From the NCBI GenBank assembly GCA_016872355.1, contig VGZY01000011.1:1-52324 (forward strand): 52,324 bases of DNA, given 5' to 3'. Numbering within the stretch: the first letter of the stretch is position 1; each line of letters opens with the position of its first letter. Position numbers and translations under genes: made by a program. This stretch comes from SAR202 cluster bacterium (GTDB taxonomy: Bacteria > Chloroflexota > Dehalococcoidia > Lucifugimonadales > VGZY01). Below the pieces are notes generated by a model. The model was not told where the DNA came from, did not search any database, and worked only from the letters and a program-made list of their open reading frames with translations. This document shows positions 1 through 8,245 of the stretch, piece after piece.

Positions 1-2
1 AC

Positions 3-419
3 AGTGTGCTGTGCTTCCGATACCAGCGGACAGTGGCCGCGGATAACACGGTGAGCTTTGGTGGAGAGGACCTGCAGATCGAGCCTGACAGCGAGCGGAG
101 CACATACGCCAGGGCGACCGTAGAGGTACAGGAGCGGCTGGACGGGCGCATCGTGGTCATGCACAAGGGGCGTGAGCTGGCCAGCACGGTTGCTCCCCTG
201 AGGCCCGCAGTCCTGCGAGCAAGGCGAAGAAAAGCTCAGGCGGGCAAGCGAGGAGAGGGGCGTGCTGGAGACGGGTCCGTCTCCAGCACGCCCCTCTCCT
301 CGCCCAAGGATCGAAAGCCGGCTCAAGATCACCCTTGGAGATCGAGACTGATTCAACCAAAACCAGTGGTACTGACAAAATCACTGAGCAGTAAGACTGA
401 CAAAGTCACTGAGCATTGA
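3..419 (+). CDS. ISNCY-like transposase, C-terminal fragment (cut by window edge)
   Basis: The reading frame is open from the window edge, so this is the 3' part of a longer gene. The order of motifs (RTVAADNTVSFGG, a YARATVEV stretch, LDGRIVV, GRELA, and a final DHPW near the end) matches the tail of DDE transposases of the ISNCY type, where the C-terminal beta domain follows the catalytic core; the core itself lies outside the window. The tail contains an inserted-looking segment encoded by a perfect palindrome (249-302) that keeps the frame. The stop codon lies inside the second of two direct repeats at the element's end. Family assignment is by eye from motif order. Confidence 0.7.
   Translation, partial: SVLCFRYQRTVAADNTVSFGGEDLQIEPDSERSTYARATVEVQERLDGRIVVMHKGRELASTVAPLRPAVLRARRRKAQAGKRGEGRAGDGSVSSTPLSSPKDRKPAQDHPWRSRLIQPKPVVLTKSLSSKTDKVTEH
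249..302. repeat. Perfect 26-bp inverted repeat inside the transposase tail
   Basis: Arms 249-274 and 277-302 are exact reverse complements separated by 2 nt. The unit is 54 bp (18 codons), keeps the transposase frame open, and sits in the linker before the conserved DHPW end, which suggests a palindromic insertion or an internal hairpin of the element rather than conserved coding sequence. Confidence 0.9.
371..415. repeat. Two direct repeats at the IS end
   Basis: Copies at 371-390 and 396-415 share ACTGACAAA/G followed by TCACTGAGCA. They lie at the extreme 3' end of the transposase gene and overlap its stop codon. Likely transposase-binding subterminal repeats. Confidence 0.7.
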
Positions 420-442
420 CATAACTACAGAGGAGGTGCGAA

Positions 443-715
443 ATGCTGCGGAAGCTTCCCCTGCCCGTCATTGCGTTCATAATCATGGGCGGCGTGGCCC
501 TGACGTTCTTCGGCATGGGCGTCTACGCCTTCGGCGGGGACCCCGCGGGCGGCAACTTCGCCATACTATGGGGCGCGACGCTCGTCCTGGGCGCGATAGG
601 TATCGGCCTCTTGCAGGCAGACATGCGCACTCCCGGATACCTCACCCTCGCGGGCGCGGCGGTCTGCCTCGCATTGGCGCTGCTGGTGACGTATGTCCGG
701 TGGGCAGTGCCTTAA
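443..715 (+). CDS. Small membrane protein, function unknown
   Basis: A 90-residue protein beginning with ATG behind a strong AGGAGG at 431-436. It is almost entirely hydrophobic, with three predicted membrane segments (about residues 7-28, 41-58 and 67-87) joined by short glycine-rich loops. No catalytic motif is visible and I do not recognise a family. It starts only 22 nt after the insertion-sequence end, so its original upstream region may have been replaced by the element. Confidence 0.6.
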   Translation: MLRKLPLPVIAFIIMGGVALTFFGMGVYAFGGDPAGGNFAILWGATLVLGAIGIGLLQADMRTPGYLTLAGAAVCLALALLVTYVRWAVP

Positions 716-850
716 CCTGCTAGAATGCAGGCGGCGTACCGCAAGGGAGTCGAGGGAGTCGAGGGAATGAATTCCACACTGTGTGGCGGGGCGCCGGGCG
801 TCCGCCTTCGCGGACGCGGGCAGGTGGGACCTGAGAAGTCGAACGTCTTA
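716..850. other. Short intergenic stretch with hairpin
   Basis: No convincing gene. It holds a TGC-TAGAAT element (718-726) that resembles an extended -10 promoter but has no gene downstream on this strand, a doubled GGGAGTCGA, and a hairpin with 8-bp arms (798-805 and 810-817, TTC-containing loop) without a T run. The hairpin lies between the convergent small membrane gene and the MATE relic and could end transcription weakly. Confidence 0.4.
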
Positions 851-1987
851 CTAGATCGGAGCTGCCCCCACCGATTGCCGCACCCGAGCTTCGTCCAGAT
901 ACAATACCTTCACTAAAAACACCGAGGTCAGCATGGTGTCGAAGACGATGCCTAGAGCGAAAAGGACCATGATGCCCTCGAAGGTAACAGTCCAAATGCC
1001 CGTGATGTAGGCCAGAAACGCGGCCACATAAACGGTGCCGTTTACGATGATGGACTGATAGGCGAGGTACATTGTCTTCCCCATACCGTAGAAGAACGCA
1101 TCGGTAACCATGTTGAAGCAGAACAGAACGTAAGGAACGAAAAGCATGCCGAACGCGGTTACGGCGAATCTAACCGTATCTGAATCGTCATTGAGAAAGT
1201 GTGCGAATGGCGCATAGGCCGGTACGAGTGCAATCCACACCACCATAAATATAGCGACGGTCAGAATTGCCGTGTGCCACAATCGGCGAACGTGATTTAT
1301 GTCTCCCTAGGAGTTGGCTACCAGGGCCTTGGCAGAATCGGCAAACACCAGAATAGGCACAAGCATGAAGCTCCATAGGATATGCATCGCCAGGTAGTAC
1401 CCCCCGATCTCCGTTGCGCCGATCGTGTTGATAAGCATGATGACCATGAAGAAATAGAAGACATTACGCACTAGGCTGTCCAACCCGCTGCCGGCCCCAA
1501 CCCGTACGAATTCCCTCATACCGTTGAACGTGGGTCTTGAAAACGCCTGCGCAAGCGGGATCTTCAAGTTGAATGACAGTAACACCACTCCAATCAGGAA
1601 TAGCAGAGCGCTAGATATGAGGCTGGACCAAGCCGTACCGGCCACGCCGAGATCCAAGGAAAAAGAATGGCCGGCGAAGAAGAGCGTATCGAACACGAAC
1701 AGAAGCCCGATGTTGGCGCCGGCCATAACCAGCACGAGCGCGCGCTTCCGCAGGGATTCGAAAAGAACGACCATAGCAGCCGAGAGCAGGCTTGCCTTGA
1801 GCAGGTGCTCAGGAGGAATGGAAGGCCGGCCTCCGGCAGCGTACATCTCGTTGAAGGTGGAAGACAGTCTTGCAAGGGCGGCATCTGCAAGAGGCTTGAT
1901 CTTCCGGATGGGATGGTCCTTCGGGACAATGGCGTCAGGGGTGACTGCAGTCAGCATCATCGCTTGCCGGGCAGCTTCTTCGCGCAT
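851..1987 (-). pseudogene. MATE-type transporter relic fused to a transposase N-terminus and split by an amber stop
   Basis: Read leftwards from 1987, the first about 68 residues are the start of an IS5/IS1182-type transposase (DUF772: DHPIRKIKPLAD, GGRPSIPPEHLLKA). At about 1783 the frame runs straight into a hydrophobic polytopic protein resembling the central and C-terminal half of a MATE/multidrug or polysaccharide exporter (FAGHSFSLDLGVAGTAWSS; FADSAKALVANS). A TAG at 1307-1309 then interrupts the same frame, and the following codons (GDINHVRRLWHTA) continue the exporter to its end at 851. The N-terminal half of the exporter is missing. The gene is almost surely dead; whether the fusion is transcribed is unknown. 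Confidence 0.75.
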
Positions 1988-2075
1988 CTCGCTCTCCGAA
2001 GATCAGGCTGCTTGCAGTCTATCTGTTCCTAAGGTATTTTTCAGCCAGGAAAGCAGGGTGTTTTTCAACACCCGA
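1783..2075 (-). mobile_element. IS5/IS1182-type element remnant (transposase start and IS end)
   Basis: This fragment contains the first about 68 codons of a DUF772 transposase plus its 5' flank, ending in a stem-loop (2056-2073) of the kind found at IS1182-type termini. The rest of the transposase has been lost and replaced by transporter sequence at about 1783, consistent with deletion or recombination after insertion. Confidence 0.6.
2056..2073. repeat. Stem-loop at the IS remnant end
   Basis: Arms GGGTGTT (2056-2062) and AACACCC (2067-2073) around a TTTC loop form a perfect hairpin. It lies just outside the transposase start, where a terminal inverted repeat would be, and could also act as a weak terminator. 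Confidence 0.5.
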
Positions 2076-2117
2076 CTAGTCCGAGCGCATGGCGAACTTC
2101 TGGCCCTCCCGGGGCTA

Positions 2118-2126
2118 TGGTACAAT
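2118..2126 (+). promoter_or_regulatory. Extended -10 promoter candidate for the histidine kinase
   Basis: TGG followed by TACAAT lies 28 nt upstream of the kinase start. No good -35 is seen 17 nt upstream, as expected for an extended -10 promoter. It is the first strong element after the IS remnant. Confidence 0.45.
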
Positions 2127-2153
2127 CCGAGCTAGTTGTGATGGAGGGGTGTT

Positions 2154-4031
2154 ATGCCGACACGGGTAAGGACATCACGCGACTTAAGAACGCGCCCCAC
2201 CACGTCCGCGGACGCAGCGTCCAGGCGCGTCCCAATGAAGACCGCCCGAAACATCCGCCGCGGCCACCTTATCAAGGGCATCCGCGAGATCAACCGAATC
2301 GACTGGGACCCGTTGGAGAAGCTCGTTGCCGACGGCCAGCGCGTCGCCGAGTTCCAGAGGTTCAACCGCGAAAACCAGTTCTTCGACTACCTGAGCCGGG
2401 TTGAAGGCCTTCTGCGTGAAGTCCGCGTGCGCGAGCAGGAGATGCAGCGGACCAACGAAGAGCTGCTCGCCATCAACGAGGAGCTGCAGAGCACGACCGC
2501 CGAGCTGAAGACGACGACCGAAGAACTCGAACAGTCCAACGCCTACCGCAAGCGACTGACAGACCTTCTCCCCGACCTCCTGGTGACTGTGGACGTGGGC
2601 GGGAGAATCACCGAGACGAACAAGGCAGCGGAGCGGATCTCCGGGTACTCTATTGCGGAGCTAATGTCCCGCCGACTCCAGGACCTCTTCGCGGAGTCCG
2701 AGCGCGCCGCTCTCTTCATCCAGCAGGCCGCCAGCGGCACCGACGTAGCCAGCTACGAGCTGGAGTTCGTCACCAAGGCCGGCAAGCGCATCCCCGTCTC
2801 CTTTACTGCCGTCTCGCTCGTTGAGCCGGAAGGCGGCATACGCGGAGTGCTGGGCATCATCCGCGACATCACGGACCAGCGACTGGCGCAAGAGACCCTC
2901 AGGTACAGCGAGGCCCGCCTGCGCGCCGCCATGGACAACATGGCGGACGGCGTCATCATCATCGATAGCTCAGGCATTATGAACTCGTTCAACCTGGCCG
3001 CCGAAGAGATCTTCGGTTACGAGGCTGCGGAAGTCGTGGGCCAGAACCTCAAGATGCTGATGCCCGAGCCGTACCACAGCAATTACGACGCCTACATAGC
3101 CAACTACCTCAAGACCGGCGAGCGCAAGATGATCGGCATAGGGCGCGAGGTGATTGGCCGCAGGAAGAACGGCAGCACGTTCCCGCTGGAGCTCGCGGTC
3201 GGCGAGATCTACGTCGGGAACGAGCATATGTTCATCGGCGTCGTTCGCGATATCACCGAGCGCCGCAAGGAGCAGGAGGAACTGGCCAGGCAGGCGGAGG
3301 CACTGCGCCGTTCCAACGAGCAACTTGAGCAGTTCGCTTACGTGGCATCACACGACCTTCAGGAACCGCTACGCATAGTCACGGTGTATACCAAGCTCCT
3401 GGCCGAGCGCTACAAGGGCCGCCTGGACAGTGACGCGGATGAGTTCATCCAGTTCGCCGTCGGAGGCGTCGACCATATGCGGAACCTGATCAACGACCTG
3501 CTCCTGTACTCGCGCGTCATCTCCCAGGACCGGTCGCTGAAGGCCACGCCCTGCCAGACCGCTGTGGAGCAGGCCATGGCCAACCTGCAAATGGCCATCG
3601 AAGAGTCGGCCGCTCAGATCACCTTCGACCCGTTGCCCGTTATCAACGGCAACCCCACGCAGCTAGTCCAGCTCTTCCAGAACCTGTTCAGCAACGCCAT
3701 CAAGTTCAGGGGCCAGGAGAAGCCTCGTATCCACATATCCGTCCGCAAGAGCCTGAACGAATGGACCTCCATCGTTAAAGATAACGGCATCGGCATCGCT
3801 CCAGAGTACCACAACCGCATCTTCCAGATCTTCCAGCGCCTGCACGGGAAGACCGAGTACCCCGGCATGGGCATTGGCCTTGCCATCTGCAAACAGATCG
3901 TGGAGCGCATGGGCGGCCGCATATGGTTAGAGTCCGAGATGGGCAAAGGCGCGGCGTTCATGTTCACCGTCCCGGTTGATGAGCAGCTCCAGATGAAGGG
4001 CCGCGTACCACGCCCGCTGTCGAAGGGCTGA
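2154..4031 (+). CDS. Sensor histidine kinase with coiled coil and two PAS domains
   Basis: A 625-residue soluble kinase with no membrane segment or signal peptide. Order: basic N-terminus, coiled coil (about 82-130), PAS-1 (132-245), FixL-like PAS-2 (251-370), HisKA with phosphoacceptor H400 (ASHDLQEP), then the ATPase domain with N-box N510/N514, DNGIGI at 543-548 and GMGIGL from 571. PAS-2 matches heme PAS domains (MPEPY, IGIGREV, GRRKNGSTFP), but the position of the FixL proximal heme histidine is Tyr311; an offset His308 exists. Heme binding is therefore doubtful. No receiver domain and no adjacent response regulator; thiL starts one base after its stop. The start follows GGAGGGG. Its H-box region resembles the second kinase at 34-35.8 kb. 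Confidence 0.9.
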   Translation: MPTRVRTSRDLRTRPTTSADAASRRVPMKTARNIRRGHLIKGIREINRIDWDPLEKLVADGQRVAEFQRFNRENQFFDYLSRVEGLLREVRVREQEMQRTNEELLAINEELQSTTAELKTTTEELEQSNAYRKRLTDLLPDLLVTVDVGGRITETNKAAERISGYSIAELMSRRLQDLFAESERAALFIQQAASGTDVASYELEFVTKAGKRIPVSFTAVSLVEPEGGIRGVLGIIRDITDQRLAQETLRYSEARLRAAMDNMADGVIIIDSSGIMNSFNLAAEEIFGYEAAEVVGQNLKMLMPEPYHSNYDAYIANYLKTGERKMIGIGREVIGRRKNGSTFPLELAVGEIYVGNEHMFIGVVRDITERRKEQEELARQAEALRRSNEQLEQFAYVASHDLQEPLRIVTVYTKLLAERYKGRLDSDADEFIQFAVGGVDHMRNLINDLLLYSRVISQDRSLKATPCQTAVEQAMANLQMAIEESAAQITFDPLPVINGNPTQLVQLFQNLFSNAIKFRGQEKPRIHISVRKSLNEWTSIVKDNGIGIAPEYHNRIFQIFQRLHGKTEYPGMGIGLAICKQIVERMGGRIWLESEMGKGAAFMFTVPVDEQLQMKGRVPRPLSKG

Positions 4032-4032
4032 C

Positions 4033-5052
4033 ATGCTGGTCAGGGATACCGGCGAGTTCGCGCTTATAGATAGGCTCGCGAAGGTCATCGCCGCAAGACA
4101 GGCAAAGACGCCGGCTTCCGGGCACCGTCTCGAGGTGGGTATCGGCGACGATGCCGCCGTGTGGTCCGGCCCCGCCGGGGCGACAATCGCGACCACCGAC
4201 ACGATGGTGGACGGCGTCCATTTTCTCGAGGGCGAGGTGGAGTGGCGCGACCTCGGGTGGAAGTCGATGGCCTCCAACCTGAGCGACATCGCGGCCATGG
4301 GCGGCGCTCCCCTCTACGCCCTGATAACGCTTGGACTGCGCGGGGACCTGCCCGTAGACGGAATCGCCGCGATGTACGAGGGGATGCTGGACGCGCTCGA
4401 CGCGCACGGCGGCGCCATCGTTGGCGGGGATATCGTCTCTTCGCCGGTCTTCTTCATCACCGTCTCCCTCACCGGTGCGGCGCAGCTATCACCCGCAGGC
4501 GCGCCGCTGCTGCTCAGGCGGGACGCAGCCCGCCCGGGCGATCTCATCGCCGTGACCGGCCCACTTGGGTGCTCGGGCGGCGGCCTGCGGGTTGTGCTGG
4601 AAGGCCTTTCGCTCGACCCCGCGACATCGGCGCACCTCCGCGCCGCGCACTACCGGCCGACGCCACGCGTGCGGGAGGGCGCGGCGCTCGCCAGGCATGG
4701 CGTACTCGCGGGCATGGACATCAGCGACGGCCTTTTCGACGACCTGGGAAAACTGTGCCGCACGAGCGGCGTCGGGGCCCGCGTCCAGGCATCGAGCATC
4801 CCCATCGACGACACCCTCCGCTCAGCCTTCCCGGACCACTGCCTGTCCCTCGCCCTCTCCGGAGGAGAGGACTACGAGCTGCTTGTTGCCGCCCCAGCCA
4901 GGATTATTGAGTCCGTGATCAGGGCCGGCAAAGTGCCGTTGCACGTGATCGGGGAGATTGTCTCCCGGGAGCAGGGCGTGAAAGTACTCGGCCCTGACGG
5001 GCAGGACATTTCGCCCCGCCGAGGTGGCTGGGACCACTTCGACAAGAGATAA
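4033..5052 (+). CDS. thiL: Thiamine-monophosphate kinase
   Basis: ThiL phosphorylates thiamine monophosphate to the cofactor thiamine diphosphate with ATP. The 339-residue length is typical. The AIRS-type ATP-binding fold shows GIGDDAAV near residue 36, TTDTMVDGVHF near 54 for metal and phosphate contact, the SNLSDIAAMG helix, GGDIVSS, and MDISDGLFDDL in the C-terminal half. The start codon is one base after the stop of the kinase upstream (TGA-C-ATG), so expression probably depends on translational coupling. There is no other thiamine gene nearby. Confidence 0.93.
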   Translation: MLVRDTGEFALIDRLAKVIAARQAKTPASGHRLEVGIGDDAAVWSGPAGATIATTDTMVDGVHFLEGEVEWRDLGWKSMASNLSDIAAMGGAPLYALITLGLRGDLPVDGIAAMYEGMLDALDAHGGAIVGGDIVSSPVFFITVSLTGAAQLSPAGAPLLLRRDAARPGDLIAVTGPLGCSGGGLRVVLEGLSLDPATSAHLRAAHYRPTPRVREGAALARHGVLAGMDISDGLFDDLGKLCRTSGVGARVQASSIPIDDTLRSAFPDHCLSLALSGGEDYELLVAAPARIIESVIRAGKVPLHVIGEIVSREQGVKVLGPDGQDISPRRGGWDHFDKR

Positions 5053-5101
5053 AACCGACCCGTCAGACCCGTCCCCCAAACCACCCCGGCGGAGAAGCAA
5101 C

Positions 5102-5398
5102 TTGGACCGCGTAACCATAGAGATACGTACTGATGGGGAGATTCGCGCCAGCGAGATAATCGCCGACCTGCGCGCCGCCGCTGAAACGCTCTATTTCCCT
5201 ATGAAGCTGGTGGGGTTCTGGGACTATCGGCAGCGCCTGCACCTGTGCCCGCACGAGGAGCGCCGCCTGTCCTGCCCTCACGTCCTCCCGAAGGAAGACC
5301 CCGCCCACGTGCCGTACGAGACGACCGTCCAGCGCGACCGCAAGGGCAGCCTGGCCATCGACTTCCCGCATGCCGGGACAGTGGTGTACTTGCGGTAG
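5102..5398 (+). CDS. Conserved-looking hypothetical protein, about 98 residues
   Basis: The start is probably the TTG at 5102, preceded by a GGAG about 9 nt upstream; an in-frame start at 5024 would lie inside thiL. The protein begins with a basic-acidic strand (DRVTIEIRTDG), a helix (ASEIIADLRAAAETL), and a second half with HLCPHEERRLSCPH that has paired Cys/His but no standard zinc spacing. No family recognised. It may be co-transcribed with thiL, 49 nt upstream. Confidence 0.5.
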   Translation: MDRVTIEIRTDGEIRASEIIADLRAAAETLYFPMKLVGFWDYRQRLHLCPHEERRLSCPHVLPKEDPAHVPYETTVQRDRKGSLAIDFPHAGTVVYLR

Positions 5399-5433
5399 GC
5401 CCGGCGCCCGCCCTTGGGCAAACGGGGGCGTTC

Positions 5434-5442
5434 TGGTAAGAT
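5434..5442 (+). promoter_or_regulatory. Extended -10 promoter candidate for the RidA-like gene
   Basis: TGG followed by TAAGAT, 57 nt upstream of the GTG start. No clear -35. Same layout as the elements at 2118 and 8762. Confidence 0.45.
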
Positions 5443-5498
5443 GCACTCCGGGCTGGCGCACTGCCCAGCCCCACAATTCGATTCCACCGAGGTTTGCC

Positions 5499-6158
5499 GT
5501 GAGCAAGTACTACGACGAAGCCCCCATTCCCAAGGAGCTGCGACGCAACTTCAACGTGTATGACCGCATCAAGAAGATCGGCCTGGACCTGGGCACGTTC
5601 GAGGAGAACGTAACCTCCATCGCCGGCTCAGGCATTGCGCAGGCCGTCGTGCACGACTCCGGCCTCGTGTACCTGTCCGGCTCCTCCGGCGGCAAATACC
5701 CGATGAACGACGATGAGGACCGCATCAAGCACGGCCAGGAGGGTTCGCGGGATGTGGCGGACAAGCTCATCAAGAGGCTGCACTGGACGCTGGCGGCCGG
5801 CGGCGAGGGCGACCTGAACGACGTGCTGTACACGGTGAAGGCGCTGAGCATGATCGTCTCCCCCGGCGGCGGCGCGTTCGGCAACGCCCCCAAGGTCTCC
5901 AACGGCTTCTCGTTCCGCTGGCACTCGGTCTTCGGCGGCACAATGGGCGATTTCTCCACGAACGGCACGGACTCCGGCGGCTACGCGGGCGTGCACGCCC
6001 GCAGCGCCATGGGCGGCTTCGACGGCAAGTTTTCCGCGGAGCCGGAGATTATTGTGGCCATTCCGCAGGCCCTGGCCCGGGACATCATCATGAACCGCGG
6101 CTGGCTCTTCCCGCTCGTCCCGTCCATGCTGGACAAGGTGAAGGCAAAGAAGAAGTAG
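5499..6158 (+). CDS. RidA/YjgF-like protein with long C-terminal extension
   Basis: The GTG at 5499 gives 220 residues. The central region (about 35-140) reads like the RidA fold: an opening strand (GSGIAQAVVHDSGLVYLSGSSG), a helix with RDVADKLIKRLHWTL, and the GDLNDVLYTVKALSMI strand. RidA proteins hydrolyse reactive enamine/imine intermediates, but the usual C-terminal arginine and glutamate positions are not clear here and the protein is about 90 residues longer than the usual 130. The tail is rich in Gly and ends with a lysine cluster. Function is uncertain; an endoribonuclease-type RidA relative is one alternative. Confidence 0.6.
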   Translation: MSKYYDEAPIPKELRRNFNVYDRIKKIGLDLGTFEENVTSIAGSGIAQAVVHDSGLVYLSGSSGGKYPMNDDEDRIKHGQEGSRDVADKLIKRLHWTLAAGGEGDLNDVLYTVKALSMIVSPGGGAFGNAPKVSNGFSFRWHSVFGGTMGDFSTNGTDSGGYAGVHARSAMGGFDGKFSAEPEIIVAIPQALARDIIMNRGWLFPLVPSMLDKVKAKKK

Positions 6159-6186
6159 ATTGCGGGGCGATTGACGGCACAAAAGT

Positions 6187-6216
6187 AGTGGGCGGTCGGC
6201 ATGCCGACCGCCCACT
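6187..6216. terminator. Perfect 30-bp palindrome between convergent genes
   Basis: Arms 6187-6201 and 6202-6216 are exact reverse complements around GCATGC. It lies 29 nt after the RidA-like gene and 26 nt after the end of the oppositely oriented HNH gene, so it is placed as a bidirectional terminator, although it lacks a T run. A near-identical core recurs at 38966-38999. Confidence 0.6.
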
Positions 6217-6241
6217 GGCGTCTTCCAATGGTCGTCGTTGT

Positions 6242-6754
6242 TTACTGACGCACCCAGGGCATGAACTCCCGCCACTCTTCGAGGATATTCCTGTGGTGGA
6301 ACATGGAATATAGGTCTGGGCGGGGTGGGCCGGGTTCCCTGAGGAGCTTCATGTTGGCTTCGGCGGGGGTGCTACTGGCTTTGCGGTGGTTGCAAGGTAT
6401 GCATGCACTGACGACGTTCTCCCATACGTGCGGCCCCCTGCGGGACCTCGGCACAATATGGTCGAGGGTCAGGTTCTTGCTCTGCTTGCCACAGTACTGG
6501 CAGGTGAAGTTGTCGCGGTAAAAGACTGCCCGGCGCGAGAGCTTCCTCTCCATCATGGGCTTTTTGACCATGTACATCAGCCGTATAACGGAGGGTACCG
6601 TGTAGGCCTGGCTGATAGTATTAATATGCCCCCGACCATTCGACATCAACTCCGCTTTGCCTGCATCGAGCAGCACAATTGCGCGCCTCGCATTGCATAC
6701 GTTGAGAGGCTGGTAATTCTGGTTCAGTACCAGTACTGGGGCGTCGGTTAGCAT
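6242..6754 (-). CDS. HNH endonuclease family protein
   Basis: A 170-residue protein of the HNH type often found as a single copy in Chloroflexota and cyanobacteria. After an N-terminal beta region (VLVLNQNYQPLNV) come the zinc pair C85/C88 (CQYCG), the DHIVPRSRRG motif (D98, H99), and the second pair C118/C121 followed by N122 and H123 (CIPCNHRK). These residues form the beta-beta-alpha-metal nuclease site. It is a stand-alone gene with no methylase, terminase or intron around it, so a housekeeping or DNA-repair role is more likely than restriction; this is inference. CvpA-like gene lies 45 nt upstream on the same strand. Confidence 0.85.
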   Translation of the reverse strand: MLTDAPVLVLNQNYQPLNVCNARRAIVLLDAGKAELMSNGRGHINTISQAYTVPSVIRLMYMVKKPMMERKLSRRAVFYRDNFTCQYCGKQSKNLTLDHIVPRSRRGPHVWENVVSACIPCNHRKASSTPAEANMKLLREPGPPRPDLYSMFHHRNILEEWREFMPWVRQ

Positions 6755-6798
6755 ATCCTCTGTTGTGGACTCAGGCCGTTCGCCGGCCCGTCTGCGGC

Positions 6799-7437
6799 TT
6801 ATTTGTCTATATTAGTTTCCAGTATTTCGAGTGATGCTTTGAAATCCGAAGGCACAAAGCCCAGGGTGTTCGCCGGCAACGCGAACGCTATGTCGATAAA
6901 CATTGAAACCACCTGCGATCCGGTCAGCGTGCCCTCAAGTCCCGACCGCGCGCTTTCTATGCGGGCCACCTGGCCTTCGATCTGCGACACCTGGGCGTTG
7001 CCGCGGATCTCCTCCGGGATGGCCGCAAGCACGTCGTAAGTCTCGAAGTCGTAGGTGAGCCGCGCGAGCCCGATGATCAGCGCGCCGCCGATGGCGCCGC
7101 CGATGACCAGGCCGAGCACAGCCCCGCCCGCGCGGTCAACGACCACGGACATCCCCAGGGTGAAGACCTTCAGCAATAGCCTGACGACCCTGGCCACCAG
7201 CCCCACCGCCACGACCACGGCGATCATGATGACCGAATAAGCGATCGTTGTCACAAGCGTATCATTCTTGATATTTGACGAGAGCGCCGCGCCAAGGTCG
7301 TCCGCAAACTGCCCGGCGATCAACCACCCGATAAGGACTCCGAGCGCCATTATTGCGGCCCCAATCAGACCGAACCGGAAGCCCACGAACGCGGCCACAG
7401 CCAGTACCGCCAGGAGAACGATATCAAGCCAGTTCAC
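6799..7437 (-). CDS. CvpA family membrane protein
   Basis: The GTG at 7437 follows AGGAGGAAGA, giving 212 residues. There are four membrane segments in the first about 130 residues (starting with NWLDIVLLAVLAV), a conserved GLVARVVRLLLK loop and the DRAGGAVLGLVIGG segment typical of the colicin V production (CvpA) family. The C-terminal third is soluble and helical with no known domain. CvpA proteins affect envelope processes, but their biochemical role is unresolved. The gene is upstream of the HNH gene on the same strand. Confidence 0.75.
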   Translation of the reverse strand: MNWLDIVLLAVLAVAAFVGFRFGLIGAAIMALGVLIGWLIAGQFADDLGAALSSNIKNDTLVTTIAYSVIMIAVVVAVGLVARVVRLLLKVFTLGMSVVVDRAGGAVLGLVIGGAIGGALIIGLARLTYDFETYDVLAAIPEEIRGNAQVSQIEGQVARIESARSGLEGTLTGSQVVSMFIDIAFALPANTLGFVPSDFKASLEILETNIDK

Positions 7438-7534
7438 TCTTCCTCCTTGAAGTCGGCGAGGGTGAGCTCAGCGCGCCTTTACGCGGCGAATCTGGGTCAA
7501 GTCTACCATAGGGCTATTTCCTAACGAAAGTTCT

Positions 7535-8150
7535 TTATGTTAATAATCGCTCCGGCGCCTCAACCAAGTCTACAAACGTCTCCGCCAGGGCGAAAACGCT
7601 GGAGCTCCGGTCTCCCCCAATGCTCTGCCGCCAGATATCCCGCTGGTAGGGCTCGCCCTCTATGGACCTGCCGTCAATGGCAATAAACGCACCCTCTGTG
7701 AAATACAGGAGGGAAAAGACGTCGCGCGGGACTTCATCCTTCGGCCAGTATCCGCTCATGATCACTGGAGGCAGCATCTTCGTCCATGTCGCAACTATCC
7801 GATGGCCCGACGTGCGGATTCTCCACGACGGCGCAGAGCGAACGTCGCCGGTCCGAAGGAAGACGGCGTCCACAACCGGCAAGTCATGTCCGTACGGGGG
7901 GGTGGTTTGCCCCTTTGACGAGCTCTTCAAGCGCGAACCTGGCTACAACGTGGTTATCCGTGCATATAGCTTTGAAGCCGTTCTTCCCCGGGATGTACAC
8001 CCATGCCACATCGCCGTTTCCTACCTCGCTGTACGCTGTGTGGTAGAGGCTCACCATGCCGCTGTTAGTCTCTTCCCCTGGCCGCCGGATGTATGCGATC
8101 CAGTGCTCGCCGGTCCATTTGATGCGGCCGGTCTTGACGATATTGGACAT
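7535..8150 (-). pseudogene. Hypothetical protein gene split by a frameshift in a C7 run
   Basis: The first part starts at ATG 8150 (SNIVKTGRIKWTGEHW, with strands such as VAWVYIPG) and stops at 7884. A second frame, open from 7930 to 7535, continues with DLPVVDAVFLRTGDV and runs to a natural end. On the coding strand a run of seven C (7896-7902) lies in the overlap; reading six instead of seven joins the two frames as HPPYGHDLPVV. I infer one gene of about 205 residues. No family recognised. Its disruption could be real or a sequencing error. Confidence 0.55.
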
Positions 8151-8196
8151 TGGCGGACCTCCGGTAAACAGGATGGCTAGATTCTTCACTGGATTG

Positions 8197-8205
8197 TGCC
8201 ATAAT
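8197..8205 (+). promoter_or_regulatory. Extended -10 promoter candidate
   Basis: TGC followed by CATAAT, 41 nt upstream of the GTG start at 8246, in the divergent gap between the split gene and the membrane protein. Confidence 0.4.
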
Positions 8206-8245
8206 ACAGACCAAATGTAACTTACTCCGACCCCGCGAGGCGAGT

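Larger units (their letters stand above)
1..421 (+). mobile_element. Right end of an ISNCY-like insertion sequence
   Basis: The element comprises the transposase tail and a terminal region ending about position 421 in TTGACA. Two copies of a 20-nt sequence beginning ACTGACAAA and ending CACTGAGCA (371-390 and 396-415, one difference) lie 25 nt apart at the edge, as expected for transposase-binding sites in an insertion-sequence end. The other end is outside the window, so the target duplication cannot be checked. Confidence 0.6.

Noticed and set aside
416-421. TTGACA at the IS end as outward promoter for the small membrane gene
   Set aside because: No -10 exists 16-18 nt downstream; that spot falls on the ribosome site and start codon.
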